A DNA stretch of 36,465 bases from Corallococcus praedator (lineage in GTDB: Bacteria > Myxococcota > Myxococcia > Myxococcales > Myxococcaceae), in assembly GCF_003612125.1 (NCBI RefSeq), contig NZ_RAWI01000049.1, positions 1-36,465 of the forward strand. The letters are read 5' to 3'. Each line of letters starts with the position of its first letter. Positions within the stretch are counted from its first letter, which is position 1. A model generated the notes under the pieces. The model made no database searches and had not been told where the DNA came from. It saw only the letters and a list, made by a program, of their open reading frames with translations. A program made the position numbers and the translations under genes. Shown piece after piece: positions 1 to 8,420 of this stretch.

Positions 1-68
1 CCATACGAACGCGCCCGCCCCCAATTGCTTGAGGACGGGCTCGGATTATCCGGATCGGTCTGACATTT

Positions 69-87
69 CCCGGCCCTGGAGGGCGGG
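69..87 (-). terminator. possible weak terminator hairpin after the glycosyltransferase
   Basis: A GC-rich inverted repeat lies just downstream of the stop codon of the glycosyltransferase gene on the minus strand. Its arms are about 8 bases with one bulged C and a two-base loop. No T-run follows, so it is only a possible terminator. The first 95 bases of the window hold nothing else I can support. Confidence 0.3.
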
Positions 88-95
88 TTTCAGGC

Positions 96-1223
96 TCAAG
101 GCAGCTGTGCGACCTGGCGGTACAGGGCGTCGTGCTGACGCACCATCTTCTCCAGGGACAGCTCCCGGGCGACGAAGCCCCGGGCGGCCTTGCCCATCTT
201 CCGGGCCTCCTCGGGGTTGGCCAGGAGCCTGCGGAAGGCCTGGGCGAGCTGGGCGGGCCGCTCCGGGTCCACCAGGAGCCCTCGCTCGCCGTCCACGATG
301 AGGTCGGGATTGCCGCCCACCCGCGTGACGACCATGGGCAGGCCCGCGGCCATGCCCTCCATCACGGCGTTGGACATGCCCTCCGCCGTGGAGCACAGGA
401 CGCCGAAGGTGGCCCGGCCGTAGAGCGCCGGCACGTCCGTGCGGTGCTTGAGGAAGTGCACCCCGTCCGCCACCCCCAGCTCCTGCGCCATCTTCTCCAG
501 CGCGGGCCGGCGCGGGCCGTCTCCCACGAACCAGGCGTTCAGCCGGGTGCCCTCATGACGCAACATGGCAAGCGCGAGGAGCAGATCCTCCTGCCGCTTC
601 ACCGGGTGGCTCATGTTGGCCACGTGCACCACCGTGGGGATGCCGTGCGTTTCGGGCAGCGGGTCCTTGAGCCCTTCCGCGGTGCGCGCGTCGAAGCGGA
701 CCAGGTCCAGGCCGTTGTGGATGACGGAGACGCGGCTTCGGGGCAGCCCCTCCTCCTCCACGAGGAGCGTGCGGATGGCCTCCGCGTTGGCGATGACGTG
801 GTCCGCCATGCGCGTCACCTGCGCGTGCAGCAGGCGGCGGGCCTTGCCCTGCCAGTGGGACAAGTCCAGGCGGCCGACGATGACCTTCGCGCCCGCCAGC
901 TTCGCCGCCGGCACCGCGAGGATGCTGGAGTAGAAGTCGTGCACGTGCACCAGGTGCACGCGGTGCTGCTTCAGCCAGCGCGACAGCCGGTAGATTTGAA
1001 CGAGCGTGTTGGGCTGCGCGAGCGTCCCCTTGAGGGAGAACACCTCGGGCGCGTGGCCCAGCTTCCACACCGAACCGATGAGCGGCCCGGCGTCCTCCAA
1101 CACCGACACCTGCAACCGGTAGCTGGACGGCAAGCCGCGCAGCAACTCCAGCACCTGCACTTCGGTGCCGCCAATGTGGAACGACCGGGTGAACTGCACC
1201 AGTCGGAGGGGCTCCCGCCCCAT
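96..1223 (-). CDS. GT4-family glycosyltransferase
   Basis: This is a cytoplasmic or peripheral glycosyltransferase of the GT-B fold, family GT4, of 375 residues. It would transfer a sugar from a nucleotide-sugar donor during surface polysaccharide synthesis. The N-terminal acceptor half opens with a GGTE stretch (FHIGGTEVQVLELL). The C-terminal donor half has VGDGPRRPALE and the E-x7-E signature in STAEGMSNAVMEGMAAG, followed by GLLVDPERP, all typical of GT4. I chose the ATG at 1223 because GAGGAA lies 6 bases upstream. An ATG at 1244 would extend the protein by 7 residues and overlap the upstream gene. That gene encodes an O-antigen-ligase-like membrane protein and stops 10 bases before this start, so the two are probably cotranscribed. 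The sugar and acceptor cannot be told from sequence. Confidence 0.9.
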   Translation of the reverse strand: MGREPLRLVQFTRSFHIGGTEVQVLELLRGLPSSYRLQVSVLEDAGPLIGSVWKLGHAPEVFSLKGTLAQPNTLVQIYRLSRWLKQHRVHLVHVHDFYSSILAVPAAKLAGAKVIVGRLDLSHWQGKARRLLHAQVTRMADHVIANAEAIRTLLVEEEGLPRSRVSVIHNGLDLVRFDARTAEGLKDPLPETHGIPTVVHVANMSHPVKRQEDLLLALAMLRHEGTRLNAWFVGDGPRRPALEKMAQELGVADGVHFLKHRTDVPALYGRATFGVLCSTAEGMSNAVMEGMAAGLPMVVTRVGGNPDLIVDGERGLLVDPERPAQLAQAFRRLLANPEEARKMGKAARGFVARELSLEKMVRQHDALYRQVAQLP

Positions 1224-1233
1224 CCGTGCTTCC

Positions 1234-2517
1234 TCACGCCGCATGCCCAGACCCCTCCCACGTGGCCGCCGGCGCCTGGTTCAGGGCCGGCTGCCTCCCC
1301 ACCGCCAGGGCTCTGTCCCGCGCCTGCGCGATGCGGTGCGCGCTCGCGGCCAGGCCGAAGAGCACGTAGCAATGCGCGGACAGGATGTAGCCCGAGAACA
1401 AGTCACAGATGAGGTAGCCCGCCACCGACGCGAACAGCGCTCGCGCGATCCACCCCATCTCCGAATCCGAGGACGCCGCCACCGCGCCGCCCACCGAGCC
1501 TCCCGCGAACACCAGGAAGAAGAGCAGGCCAATCCAGCCCAGCTCCCCGATGACGTCGAGGAAGATGTTGTGCGCCACGTAGGCCCGGTGCGCCTCTGGC
1601 GGCGCGTACTCGAACCACGCGTAGCGGAAGCCGCCCGCGCCCACGCCCAGCAGCGGCTTGTCCAGGCTGATGCGGCTGGCCACCTGCCACGCGTACACGC
1701 GGCCCATGGCGGACGCGTCCTCGTGGAAGCTCGCCACCGTCTCATTGCGCTGCCAGAAGCTCTTGGGCGCGAACACCACCAGGCCCAGCACGAACACGCT
1801 GCCCAGCACGATGGCCTGCATGCGGCGCTTCTCGCGGATGGCCCACAGCGCCATCGCCACCGACAGGCCGATGAAGCCACCGCGCGAGTGCGACAGCACG
1901 ATGGCCACCACCGACAGCACCGCGGACAGGCCGCACAGCACGCGGAAGAACCACGGGGTGCTCTTGCGCGCCAGGAAGGCCACCGCGAGCGGCACCACGA
2001 CGACCATGTTCATCGCCATGTGGTTGGGGTCCGCGTACACGCCGACCCAGCGCGAACGGAAGCCCTCCACCATGTTCTCACCGACGATGTACCAGTTGAT
2101 GACGCCAATGGACGTCACGATGGCGCCCACCACCATGGCCGCGCACATCGCCGCCAGCCGCTTGGGCGTGGTGATGACGTTCACGAGCGTCAGATAGATG
2201 GCCGTGAGCTTCAAGAGCTCCACGCCCTGGTAGCGCGTCACTTCCGGATTGACGGACCACGCCACCGAGCAGAACGCCAGCGACGAGAACGCGAGGAGCG
2301 CGATGCCCCGCGCGCCGTCGAAATAGACGGGCTCCGCCTTGCCCAGCCGCCGCATCACCATCAGCCCGGCCGCGAGGCCCGACGTCAGCAGCGCCAGTCG
2401 CAGCGGCGCCAGCGCGGGGATCCACTCACCCGGCACCGCGTACATCACCGCCGCGAACCCCACGAGCAGGAAGAAAGCCAGCACGTCGCGACGCTGCTCC
2501 TGTGCGCCCGGTCCCAT
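1234..2517 (-). CDS. O-antigen ligase / Wzy-type polymerase membrane protein
   Basis: This is a polytopic inner-membrane protein of 427 residues, of the O-antigen ligase / Wzy_C type, which joins or polymerises lipid-linked glycans on the periplasmic side. Hydrophobic segments run through most of it. The signature stretch VAIVLSHSRGGFIGL and, about 120 residues later, VAHNIFLDVIGELGWIGLLF are the two conserved family landmarks; the His of AHN lies in the large periplasmic loop region. I chose the ATG at 2517, preceded by AAGGGGTGGAG. A GTG at 2556 would add 13 residues of unconvincing composition. It sits directly upstream of the GT4 glycosyltransferase, which supports a role in capsule, exopolysaccharide or O-antigen assembly. 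Whether it is a ligase (WaaL) or a polymerase (Wzy) cannot be decided. Confidence 0.88.
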   Translation of the reverse strand: MGPGAQEQRRDVLAFFLLVGFAAVMYAVPGEWIPALAPLRLALLTSGLAAGLMVMRRLGKAEPVYFDGARGIALLAFSSLAFCSVAWSVNPEVTRYQGVELLKLTAIYLTLVNVITTPKRLAAMCAAMVVGAIVTSIGVINWYIVGENMVEGFRSRWVGVYADPNHMAMNMVVVVPLAVAFLARKSTPWFFRVLCGLSAVLSVVAIVLSHSRGGFIGLSVAMALWAIREKRRMQAIVLGSVFVLGLVVFAPKSFWQRNETVASFHEDASAMGRVYAWQVASRISLDKPLLGVGAGGFRYAWFEYAPPEAHRAYVAHNIFLDVIGELGWIGLLFFLVFAGGSVGGAVAASSDSEMGWIARALFASVAGYLICDLFSGYILSAHCYVLFGLAASAHRIAQARDRALAVGRQPALNQAPAATWEGSGHAA

Positions 2518-2762
2518 GAACTCCACCCCTTCGCTGTCGGTCGCTCGTCCCGTCACACGCGTGCCCCTGGCCCTCTTGGAAAGCCGATGGCCGGCCTCTC
2601 ACGCCGCGGGCGGCTCGCGAAGCTGCGAGCGGACCGACGACACAAGGCCAGCGGGCGGGGGCAAAGCAGCGGGCGTGCCAGGGCTTGGGGGCGACAGAAG
2701 CCCGTATCTACGGGCGGTTGCGAGATCGCCCCGGACAGACAGGCCGGGCAAGGCTGAAAAAG

Positions 2763-4424
2763 CTACGGGACCGGCGCGCTCTCCATGGGAAGGACCGCGG
2801 AGGCGATGAGGTCCAGGCGCCCCTCGCGAAGCCACGGCGTGCCCAGCTCCGACAGCAGGCGCGTCAGCGTGACGTTCACCACCCGACGCAGTTCGTCCCG
2901 GGCGCCCTCCGGCACGACCGGGCCCAGCGCGGCCAGCGCGCGCTCCGCCGCGCTCGCGCGCAGGCGTGGAGCCTCCGGGGAGCCCTCGAACAGCCGCTGC
3001 CCCAGCTCCGCCGTGCGCCCCAGCGGCACCGGCCTCACGTCCACGCCCTCCTCCAGGACGGCCATGGCGACCACCGCCGCCCAGAGCCGCTCCACGCCCA
3101 GCACGTCCAGCGACACGCCGAAGCGCGCCAGCACGGTGTGCGCGGGGCCTTCCGCGCCGCCCAGGAGCGCGCCCAGCGCGGCCACCTGTCCTTCCGCGCG
3201 CGCCAGCAGCACCTCCGAACCGGCCACCTCCCGCAGCGACCGGAACGGCACGGCTTCCGCGCCCGGCACGCGCAGCGCGCGGCGGGGACGCTTGCGGCGC
3301 AGGGCCTCCAGCGCCGCGGCTTCTTCCGGCAGCACCAGCGGCACGTCGTCCAGCTTCATGAACGCCAGCTTGAAGAGCCGGTCCGCGCGGTACTTGAGCT
3401 GGAGCGTCAGCGTGAAGCCCACCTGGAAGACGCGGCGCAGGGGCGTGTCGCGCAGCGCGTCCGGCGACCGGGCCGGGTCCCCGCCCGTCAGGTGCTCCAG
3501 GCCCAGCGACAGGTAGTCGCGCACCCATTCACCCACGCGGCGCACGGCATCCAGGTCGCCCGGGTCGCCCAGCTCCGCGACGAGCACCGCGTTGGCCACT
3601 TCGCGCAGCTCGTCCTCCGCGTTCATCCGCTCCACGTAGGACAGGTCGCGGAAGGCCGCCTCCACGTAGTCCACGTGCCCGCCCGGGGCGGTGAGCGCGG
3701 GGGCGGTGGGGCCCGTGGGGCGCGGCGGCACATCCACGCGGCTGAAGAGCGCCAGGGCGTCCTCCAGCGAGGGGAAGCCCAGGTCGGCCAGGCGCGCGCG
3801 ACGGAACTGGAAGGCCGTCTCCTCCAGCTCGGAGGGAATCTCCCAGCGCACCGCTTCGAAGAGGCGCACCGATTCGAAGGGGTTCTCCGCGATGAGGTCG
3901 TTGACGATGGCGCGCATGGCGGACATCTCCACGCCCTCCAGCTTGATCTCCACGAGGTAGCGGCCCTCGGGCGTCTCCACCGTCATGCCCTGGGGGTTCG
4001 CGTCCGGGTCCTCCTCCAGGTCGTACACGGTGGTGAACTCCTTGAGGAGCGTCTCCACGACCTCCAGGTCCACCGCGTGCAGCTTGCGCAGGAAGTCCTC
4101 CGGTTCGTCCCCGCGCGCGGCGCGCAGCCACGTCAGCACCGCGTGGGGCTCCACCTTGTCCTTCACCCACCCGCCCAGGTCCACGAAGGTGCGGAACTGC
4201 GCGGGCGACGCCAGCTGCACCAGCTCCGTGGTGTCCGCGAGGCCGACTTCCTGGATGGTGACGTACAGGTCTTCCGCGGGCAGCGAGCGCACCAGCGCGG
4301 CCGTGTCCTCCGCGTCGAAGAGGGCCTCCACGCGCCTGCGGGGGGATAGCTGCATCAACCGCTGACGCACCTCGCGGGGGGCGAGGGGCGCAGCACCACC
4401 GTTCGTCTTGCCGTTCTGGGACAC
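2763..4424 (-). CDS. DUF6178 family protein
   Basis: A 553-residue soluble protein that I recognise as the DUF6178 type found in myxobacteria and other deltaproteobacteria. Its function is unknown. It starts with a short polar segment and then REVRQRLMQLSPRRRVEALF. The middle is acidic and helical, with leucine-rich segments such as LPAEDLYVTIQEVGLADTTE. There is no signal peptide, membrane span or obvious catalytic motif. The start is a GTG at 4424 without a clear ribosome binding site. The gene lies 39 bases after engB on the same strand, so it is probably the last gene of a cytochrome-engB-DUF6178 unit. The long frame and the recognisable family make the coding call secure. No role should be assigned. 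Confidence 0.85.
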   Translation of the reverse strand: MSQNGKTNGGAAPLAPREVRQRLMQLSPRRRVEALFDAEDTAALVRSLPAEDLYVTIQEVGLADTTELVQLASPAQFRTFVDLGGWVKDKVEPHAVLTWLRAARGDEPEDFLRKLHAVDLEVVETLLKEFTTVYDLEEDPDANPQGMTVETPEGRYLVEIKLEGVEMSAMRAIVNDLIAENPFESVRLFEAVRWEIPSELEETAFQFRRARLADLGFPSLEDALALFSRVDVPPRPTGPTAPALTAPGGHVDYVEAAFRDLSYVERMNAEDELREVANAVLVAELGDPGDLDAVRRVGEWVRDYLSLGLEHLTGGDPARSPDALRDTPLRRVFQVGFTLTLQLKYRADRLFKLAFMKLDDVPLVLPEEAAALEALRRKRPRRALRVPGAEAVPFRSLREVAGSEVLLARAEGQVAALGALLGGAEGPAHTVLARFGVSLDVLGVERLWAAVVAMAVLEEGVDVRPVPLGRTAELGQRLFEGSPEAPRLRASAAERALAALGPVVPEGARDELRRVVNVTLTRLLSELGTPWLREGRLDLIASAVLPMESAPVP

Positions 4425-4463
4425 GCCGGGGGTGCTACCACAGCGTGCCCGGACCCGGGAGAC

Positions 4464-5084
4464 TCAGACGCGGGTGGCCTTGCCGAAGGTGTCCAGCAGC
4501 GTGCCCCACACCTCTTCCACGCCCAGCTTTTCGGTGGAGGAGAACGGAATCAGCGCCTCGCGGGGCAACTCCAACTGCGTGCAGAGGGCGTTGAGCCGGG
4601 GCTTGCGCTGCGCCTTCGTCAGCCGGTCGATCTTCGTGGCCACCACGAGGATGCGGCGGTTGTGCTCCTGAAGGTAGTCGAGCGTGCGCAGGTCCTCCGG
4701 AGACGGCCCCACCTCCGCGTCGATGATGCTCACCACCACCTCCAGCCGGTGACGGTTCTTCAGGTAGGAGGTGATCATCTCCTGCCACTGGGCCTTGTCC
4801 GCCTTGCTCGCCTTGGCGAAGCCGTAGCCGGGCAGGTCCGCCAGCCGCACCGTGTGGCGCTGGCCGTCGCGGTCCAGGTCCACGTCGAAGAAGTTGAGCG
4901 TGCGGGTGCGCCCGGGCGTGTTGGACACGCGCACCAGCTTTCGCCGGTTCGTCAGGGCGTTGATCATGGACGACTTGCCCACGTTGGAGCGGCCGACGAA
5001 GGCGACCTCCGCGGCGTGGTCCGTGGGCAGGCCCTTCAATTCCACGGCGGTGGTGACGAAGCGGGAGTCGAGGATCTTGATCAA
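4464..5084 (-). CDS. engB: ribosome biogenesis GTP-binding protein EngB (YsxC/YihA)
   Basis: A small TRAFAC-class GTPase needed for late assembly of the large ribosomal subunit in the cytoplasm. G1 is GRSNVGKSS (residues 31-39), G3 is DLPGYGFAKA, and G4 is TKIDRL; these identify EngB. I place the start at a TTG at 5084, giving 206 residues and the N-terminus MIKILDSRFVTTAVELKG, the usual EngB form. A start at 5162 would add 26 Arg/Pro-rich residues that read through the end of the cytochrome gene and look like translation of non-coding frame. The TTG follows the cytochrome stop codon by 7 bases. A perfect hairpin with that stop codon in its loop ends immediately before the TTG, which suggests translational coupling. 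Confidence 0.93.
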   Translation of the reverse strand: MIKILDSRFVTTAVELKGLPTDHAAEVAFVGRSNVGKSSMINALTNRRKLVRVSNTPGRTRTLNFFDVDLDRDGQRHTVRLADLPGYGFAKASKADKAQWQEMITSYLKNRHRLEVVVSIIDAEVGPSPEDLRTLDYLQEHNRRILVVATKIDRLTKAQRKPRLNALCTQLELPREALIPFSSTEKLGVEEVWGTLLDTFGKATRV

Positions 5085-5101
5085 GAAGAAGTCACTTCTT
5101 C
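5085..5101 (-). promoter_or_regulatory. hairpin with stop codon in its loop, next to the engB start
   Basis: The sequence GAAGAAG-TCA-CTTCTTC is a perfect inverted repeat with 7-base arms. On the minus strand the three loop bases are the TGA stop codon of the cytochrome gene. The TTG start of engB begins at the next base after the second arm. The first arm, GAAGAAG, is also the only Shine-Dalgarno-like stretch available to engB. The structure is seen directly; a regulatory role is inference. Confidence 0.5.
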
Positions 5102-5604
5102 GCCGTAACGGGTGCCGGCGTGGAGGGGGCCGCGTCCGCGCGGGTCTGCTGCTTGCGGGCACGTTCGGCGGACCAGTGGTCGATGGCCTTCAGCGCTTCC
5201 TTGAAATCAAACGGGCGCAGGGAGGGAGACGAGGCGTCATGGCAGGTGCGGCACTGCTTCTCGGAGGGGTCCACCAGCCCCACCAGCCGCGCCAGCTCCG
5301 GGTCCTTCATCACGTAGGACGGGGAGTAGTACTGCCCTCCCCCGTGACACGTCTCGCAGGTGACGGCGGCCAGCGTCTGCGCCGCCTGGTCCGGGGCGTG
5401 GCAGGACAGGCACCGCGCGTCCTTCTTCTGCGCGTCCGCCAGCGTGTCGGTGGCCCGGGCGTGCTTGGACTTCATCCACGCGTCGTACGCCTCCGGATGA
5501 CACCCCTTGCAGCTGTCGGGACCCGTGAAGTCCGCAGCCCCGGCAAGACCGCCCGAAGCGGCGAGCAGGAGGGCGGAAAAGACCCGGAAGGCACGAGAAC
5601 GCAT
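5092..5604 (-). CDS. four-haem c-type cytochrome, exported
   Basis: A 170-residue periplasmic electron-carrier protein. An N-terminal signal peptide (Arg residues, then FSALLLAASGGLAGA, cleavage near residue 23) is followed by four CxxCH haem-binding motifs: CKGCH (32-36), CLSCH (65-69), CETCH (83-87) and CRTCH (118-122). The spacing resembles cytochrome c554/multihaem proteins. The C-terminus is Lys/Ala/Pro rich and has no membrane anchor. I chose the ATG at 5604 because it opens the signal peptide; an upstream start at 5676 would bury it. Its stop overlaps the engB leader. The redox partners are not in this window. The protein could serve anaerobic or alternative respiration, but the sequence does not say which. 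Confidence 0.88.
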   Translation of the reverse strand: MRSRAFRVFSALLLAASGGLAGAADFTGPDSCKGCHPEAYDAWMKSKHARATDTLADAQKKDARCLSCHAPDQAAQTLAAVTCETCHGGGQYYSPSYVMKDPELARLVGLVDPSEKQCRTCHDASSPSLRPFDFKEALKAIDHWSAERARKQQTRADAAPSTPAPVTAKK

Positions 5605-5623
5605 GGCCTGAGCACGTAGCAGA

Positions 5624-5639
5624 GCCCCCTGGAGGGGGC
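5624..5639 (-). promoter_or_regulatory. GC hairpin in the leader of the cytochrome gene
   Basis: GCCCCC-TGGA-GGGGGC is a perfect 6-base-pair stem with a four-base loop, 20 bases upstream of the cytochrome ATG. It lies in the 137-base gap between two divergent genes, within the predicted untranslated leader. It could damp translation or stabilise the message, or be chance in GC-rich DNA. No convincing -10/-35 pair was found beside it. Confidence 0.3.
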
Positions 5640-5740
5640 AAGGCGTCTCATTCGTGATTGAATAGCGGGTGGACACGCGCGTGCTTCAAAGGGAACGGAC
5701 CTTGAGGCGCGCCTGCCTGATCCGCTAGGGAGGAGTCGAG

Positions 5741-6223
5741 ATGCGGACCCCCGTCATTGTCGTCCTTGTCGCCGTCGCTGCCATCGCCGTCTCCCTGCCT
5801 GCTTCCGCCAAGCCGTGGCAGGGCATTGAACCCGGGTCCTCCAAGAAGGAGGACATCGTGAAGAAGTTCGGCGAACCGTCCCGGACCATGTCCCAGGACG
5901 GAAAGGAGATCCTGGCCTACTTCGCCAAGGAGGCCATCAAGGGCACCACCCAGGCCCAGTTCAAGGTGGACCCGGCCACGCAGTTGGTGGAGCGCATCGA
6001 CGTGTTCCCCGCGCCCGTCATCGAGAAGGACACCATCGAGAACAGCTACGGCCCCGCGTGCCCCGGCGGCGCGGCGCCCGCCACGCCCTGCTACCTGCGC
6101 AAGCTGACGGACGACTTCCGCACCTATTTCCTCTACGTGAAGCTGGGCGTGGCCATCTTCTTCAATGAGGACGGCAAGACGGTGCAGTCCTTCGTCTTCA
6201 CCACGCCCAAGGCCGCGAAGTAA
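5741..6223 (+). CDS. exported BamE/SmpA-like small protein
   Basis: A 160-residue exported protein. Residues 1-22 form a signal peptide (PVIVVLVAVAAIAVSLPASA), and there is no lipobox. The segment after it, GIEPGSSKKEDIVKKFGEPS, has the pattern of the SmpA/OmlA (BamE) fold, in which a Gly-led helix is followed by a GxP turn. The rest is a beta-rich domain ending FFNEDGKTVQSFVF. A ribosome binding site, AGGGAGGAG, precedes the ATG. The stop is three bases before coaE. BamE itself is a lipoprotein of the outer-membrane assembly complex, but this one lacks the lipid-attachment cysteine and is longer. I therefore call only the fold, not the function. Confidence 0.7.
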   Translation: MRTPVIVVLVAVAAIAVSLPASAKPWQGIEPGSSKKEDIVKKFGEPSRTMSQDGKEILAYFAKEAIKGTTQAQFKVDPATQLVERIDVFPAPVIEKDTIENSYGPACPGGAAPATPCYLRKLTDDFRTYFLYVKLGVAIFFNEDGKTVQSFVFTTPKAAK

Positions 6224-6226
6224 CCC

Positions 6227-6823
6227 GTGCACGTCTTCGGACTCACGGGCGGTATCGCCTCCGGCAAGAGCACGGTGAGCCGGATGCTGCGCGAATTGGG
6301 CGCGCGCGTGCTGGACGCGGACGTCATCGCCCGGGAGGTGGTGGAGCCCGGCACGCCGGGCCTCCAGCGCATCTCCGAGCGCTTCCCCGGCGTGGTGGGC
6401 CCCGACGGCCGCCTGGACCGGGTGAAGCTGGGGACCCACATCTTCGCGGACCCCGCTGAACGCGCCGCCCTCAACGCCATCGTGCACCCCCAGGTGCGCG
6501 CCGCGTTCCTGACGAAGCTCCAGGCGCTGGAGGCGGAGGGCATCACCCACGCCGTGTATGACGTCCCGCTGCTCATCGAGACGGGCCTGCACGCGGCCAT
6601 GGAGGGCGTGGCCGTGGTGTGGGTGCCCCGGGACGTGCAGAAGGCGCGGCTGATGGCGCGCGACGGGCTGGACGCGCAGGCGGCGGAGGCGCGGCTGTCC
6701 GCGCAACTGTCCCTGGACGACAAGCGCGCGCACGCCACGTGGGTCATCGACAACAGTGGCGCCCCGGAGTCCACCCGTCCCCAGGTGGAAGCGGTGTGGC
6801 GGGCGATGCTCGCCCACGGCTGA
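6227..6823 (+). CDS. coaE: dephospho-CoA kinase
   Basis: A cytoplasmic kinase that phosphorylates the ribose 3'-OH of dephospho-CoA, the last step of coenzyme A synthesis. The N-terminus VFGLTGGIASGKSTVSRML contains the P-loop GGIASGKST. LDADVIAREVVEPG (the substrate-binding DAD motif) and the lid segment with DVPLLIETGL follow, all diagnostic of CoaE. The length of 198 residues is normal. The start is a GTG at 6227, only three bases after the upstream TAA, so it is probably translated by coupling; no separate Shine-Dalgarno site is visible. The next gene, an SDR reductase, starts 26 bases downstream. Confidence 0.95.
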   Translation: MHVFGLTGGIASGKSTVSRMLRELGARVLDADVIAREVVEPGTPGLQRISERFPGVVGPDGRLDRVKLGTHIFADPAERAALNAIVHPQVRAAFLTKLQALEAEGITHAVYDVPLLIETGLHAAMEGVAVVWVPRDVQKARLMARDGLDAQAAEARLSAQLSLDDKRAHATWVIDNSGAPESTRPQVEAVWRAMLAHG

Positions 6824-6849
6824 CACCGGGCGGGTATGCTGCGCCGCGA

Positions 6850-8016
6850 ATGAGCGCCACGCCCAGGAAGAGTCCCGCAGGCACCTACTTCATCACCGGC
6901 TACCCGGGCTTCATCGGCAAGCGGCTGGTGGAGCACATCGCGCGCGAGGACCCGAAGGGTCACATCTACGCGCTGGTGCAGCCCAAGGCCTTCAAGGAAG
7001 CGCAGGCCCTGGCGGCGAAGGTGCAGGGCGCGAAGGTGGAGCTGCTCACCGGCGACGCGGTGGACATGCACCTGGGCCTGTCCGGCGAGGAGTACCAGCG
7101 CCTGTGCGAGCGGGTGACGGACATCTTCCACCTGGCCGCGGTGTCCCAGCTGGGCGTGCCCAAGGAGACCGCGTGGCGGGTGAACGTGGACGGCACCCGC
7201 AACCTGCTGGAGCTGGCGCGCGACTGCGAGAACCTGTCGCGCTTCAGCCACTTCTCCACCTGCTACGTGTCCGGCGACCGGGTGGGCGTCATCGCGGAAG
7301 ACGAGCTGGACCGGGGCCAGTCCTTCCGCAACGCCTACGAGGAGACGAAGTTCCAGGCGGAGCGGCTGGTGCAGCGCGCCTCGGCCACCCTCCCCGTCAC
7401 CATCTTCCGGCCGTCCAGCGTGGTGGGCGACTCGCGCACGGGCGAAATCGATCGCTTCGAGGGCCCCTACTACCTGGGCATCCTGCTCGTCACGTCGCCG
7501 CTGGTGGTGCCGCTGCCCCTGCCGGGCAACGGCGTCGCGCCCCTCAACGTCGTGCCGGTGGACTTCGTGGTGGAGGCGGTGTGGCGGCTGTCGCGGGATG
7601 AGCGCGCGAAGGGCCGCACCTTCCACCTGGTGGACCCCAACCCCATGAGCGCGCGGCGCGTGTACGAGCTCATCGCGGAGAAGTCCCACAAGAAGCTGCC
7701 GCGCTTCAACCTGTCCGCGCGCGCCGCGGACGTGATGCTGCGGCTGCCCCTCTTGGAGAAGCTGGCCCGGCCCCAGCGCGCGGCCATCAGCTACGTGAAC
7801 CACCTGGCCATCTACAACTGCCACAACACGCTGGAGCTGCTCGACGGCACCGGCGTGCGGTGCCCGCCGCTGTCCACGTATCTGGATCAGCTCGTCGCCT
7901 ACGTCAGGGATCAATACAAGCAGCGGCGCGAGGGCGCGGAGGTGGAGGATCCGCTCGACCACGCCCCCCTTCCCTCCGTCGAGGACAGCAGCCCCGCGCC
8001 TCGCACGCGCCGCTGA
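6850..8016 (+). CDS. NAD(P)-dependent SDR-family reductase/epimerase (NAD_binding_4 type)
   Basis: A 388-residue extended short-chain dehydrogenase. The N-terminal Rossmann motif is YFITGYPGFIGKRLVEHI, and the catalytic Tyr-x3-Lys is in RNAYEETKFQAERLV. The RPSSVVGDSRTGEIDRF segment and the overall order match the NAD_binding_4 group (thioester reductase and fatty acyl-CoA reductase relatives) better than sugar epimerases. The last 35 residues are polar and probably disordered. The ATG at 6850 is chosen because the Rossmann fold begins just after it; earlier in-frame codons lie inside coaE. It ends the coaE unit. The substrate is unknown; an acyl-CoA or acyl-ACP derivative or a sterol-like compound are both possible. 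Confidence 0.85.
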   Translation: MSATPRKSPAGTYFITGYPGFIGKRLVEHIAREDPKGHIYALVQPKAFKEAQALAAKVQGAKVELLTGDAVDMHLGLSGEEYQRLCERVTDIFHLAAVSQLGVPKETAWRVNVDGTRNLLELARDCENLSRFSHFSTCYVSGDRVGVIAEDELDRGQSFRNAYEETKFQAERLVQRASATLPVTIFRPSSVVGDSRTGEIDRFEGPYYLGILLVTSPLVVPLPLPGNGVAPLNVVPVDFVVEAVWRLSRDERAKGRTFHLVDPNPMSARRVYELIAEKSHKKLPRFNLSARAADVMLRLPLLEKLARPQRAAISYVNHLAIYNCHNTLELLDGTGVRCPPLSTYLDQLVAYVRDQYKQRREGAEVEDPLDHAPLPSVEDSSPAPRTRR

Positions 8017-8083
8017 GCAGGGATGCACGCGGGAAGCAAGGGGCGGCGCGCCGTCGCATCCGTGTCTCCGCCTGCCCGCCCGC

Positions 8084-8100
8084 AGGGGGTGTTTCCCCCT
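8084..8100 (+). terminator. possible weak terminator of the coaE-SDR unit
   Basis: AGGGGG-TGTTT-CCCCCT forms a 6-base-pair stem with a T-rich five-base loop, 68 bases after the SDR stop codon. Only CTGG follows, not a T-run, so termination is possible but unproven. Confidence 0.35.
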
Positions 8101-8404
8101 CTGGCGCGGCTTATTCCAGACTGGCAATTGTTACTGGGTTGCTAACGCAAGGATGTGAGCCCCCCCTCTTTTCAACGATCCAGTGTCCTGGTTACCATGC
8201 GCTCCCACTTGAATCCGATCCGGTGAAGACAACCGCGTTCGGAACAGTGAGTTGGAGAGCAGCTTTTGCCAGGAATCGTTGACACGGAATTCGCATCAGC
8301 CACCCCGCCCGTGGGTGTGGCGTTCCGCCTGTCCGCCTCCGAGGAGCGCATCGCGCCCTCCGCGCACGCCCTCTCCGCCCTGACTTCTCGCATCGCGTCC
8401 GGCT

Positions 8405-8420
8405 GTCGCATCCATGCGAC
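8405..8420. promoter_or_regulatory. perfect palindrome upstream of the protease gene
   Basis: GTCGCAT-CC-ATGCGAC is a perfect inverted repeat with 7-base arms and a two-base centre, typical in size for a dimeric repressor or activator site. It sits immediately before the weak promoter-like pair at 8422-8449 and 152 bases upstream of the protease start codon. It is seen directly; the idea that it is an operator is inference. Confidence 0.4.

Noticed and set aside
1-4. A CAT at the left edge that could be the ATG of another minus-strand gene
   Set aside because: Only one codon is inside the window; nothing can be confirmed.
5085-5162. A 26-residue N-terminal extension of EngB
   Set aside because: It is Arg/Pro-rich and overlaps the cytochrome coding end; the family start fits the TTG at 5084.
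8117-8140. A TGGC ... TTGC pair resembling a sigma-54 promoter
   Set aside because: The spacing between the GG and GC elements is wrong for sigma-54.
8279-8284. A perfect TTGACA in the protease leader
   Set aside because: No acceptable -10 box lies 16-18 bases downstream (the site reads ACCCCG).
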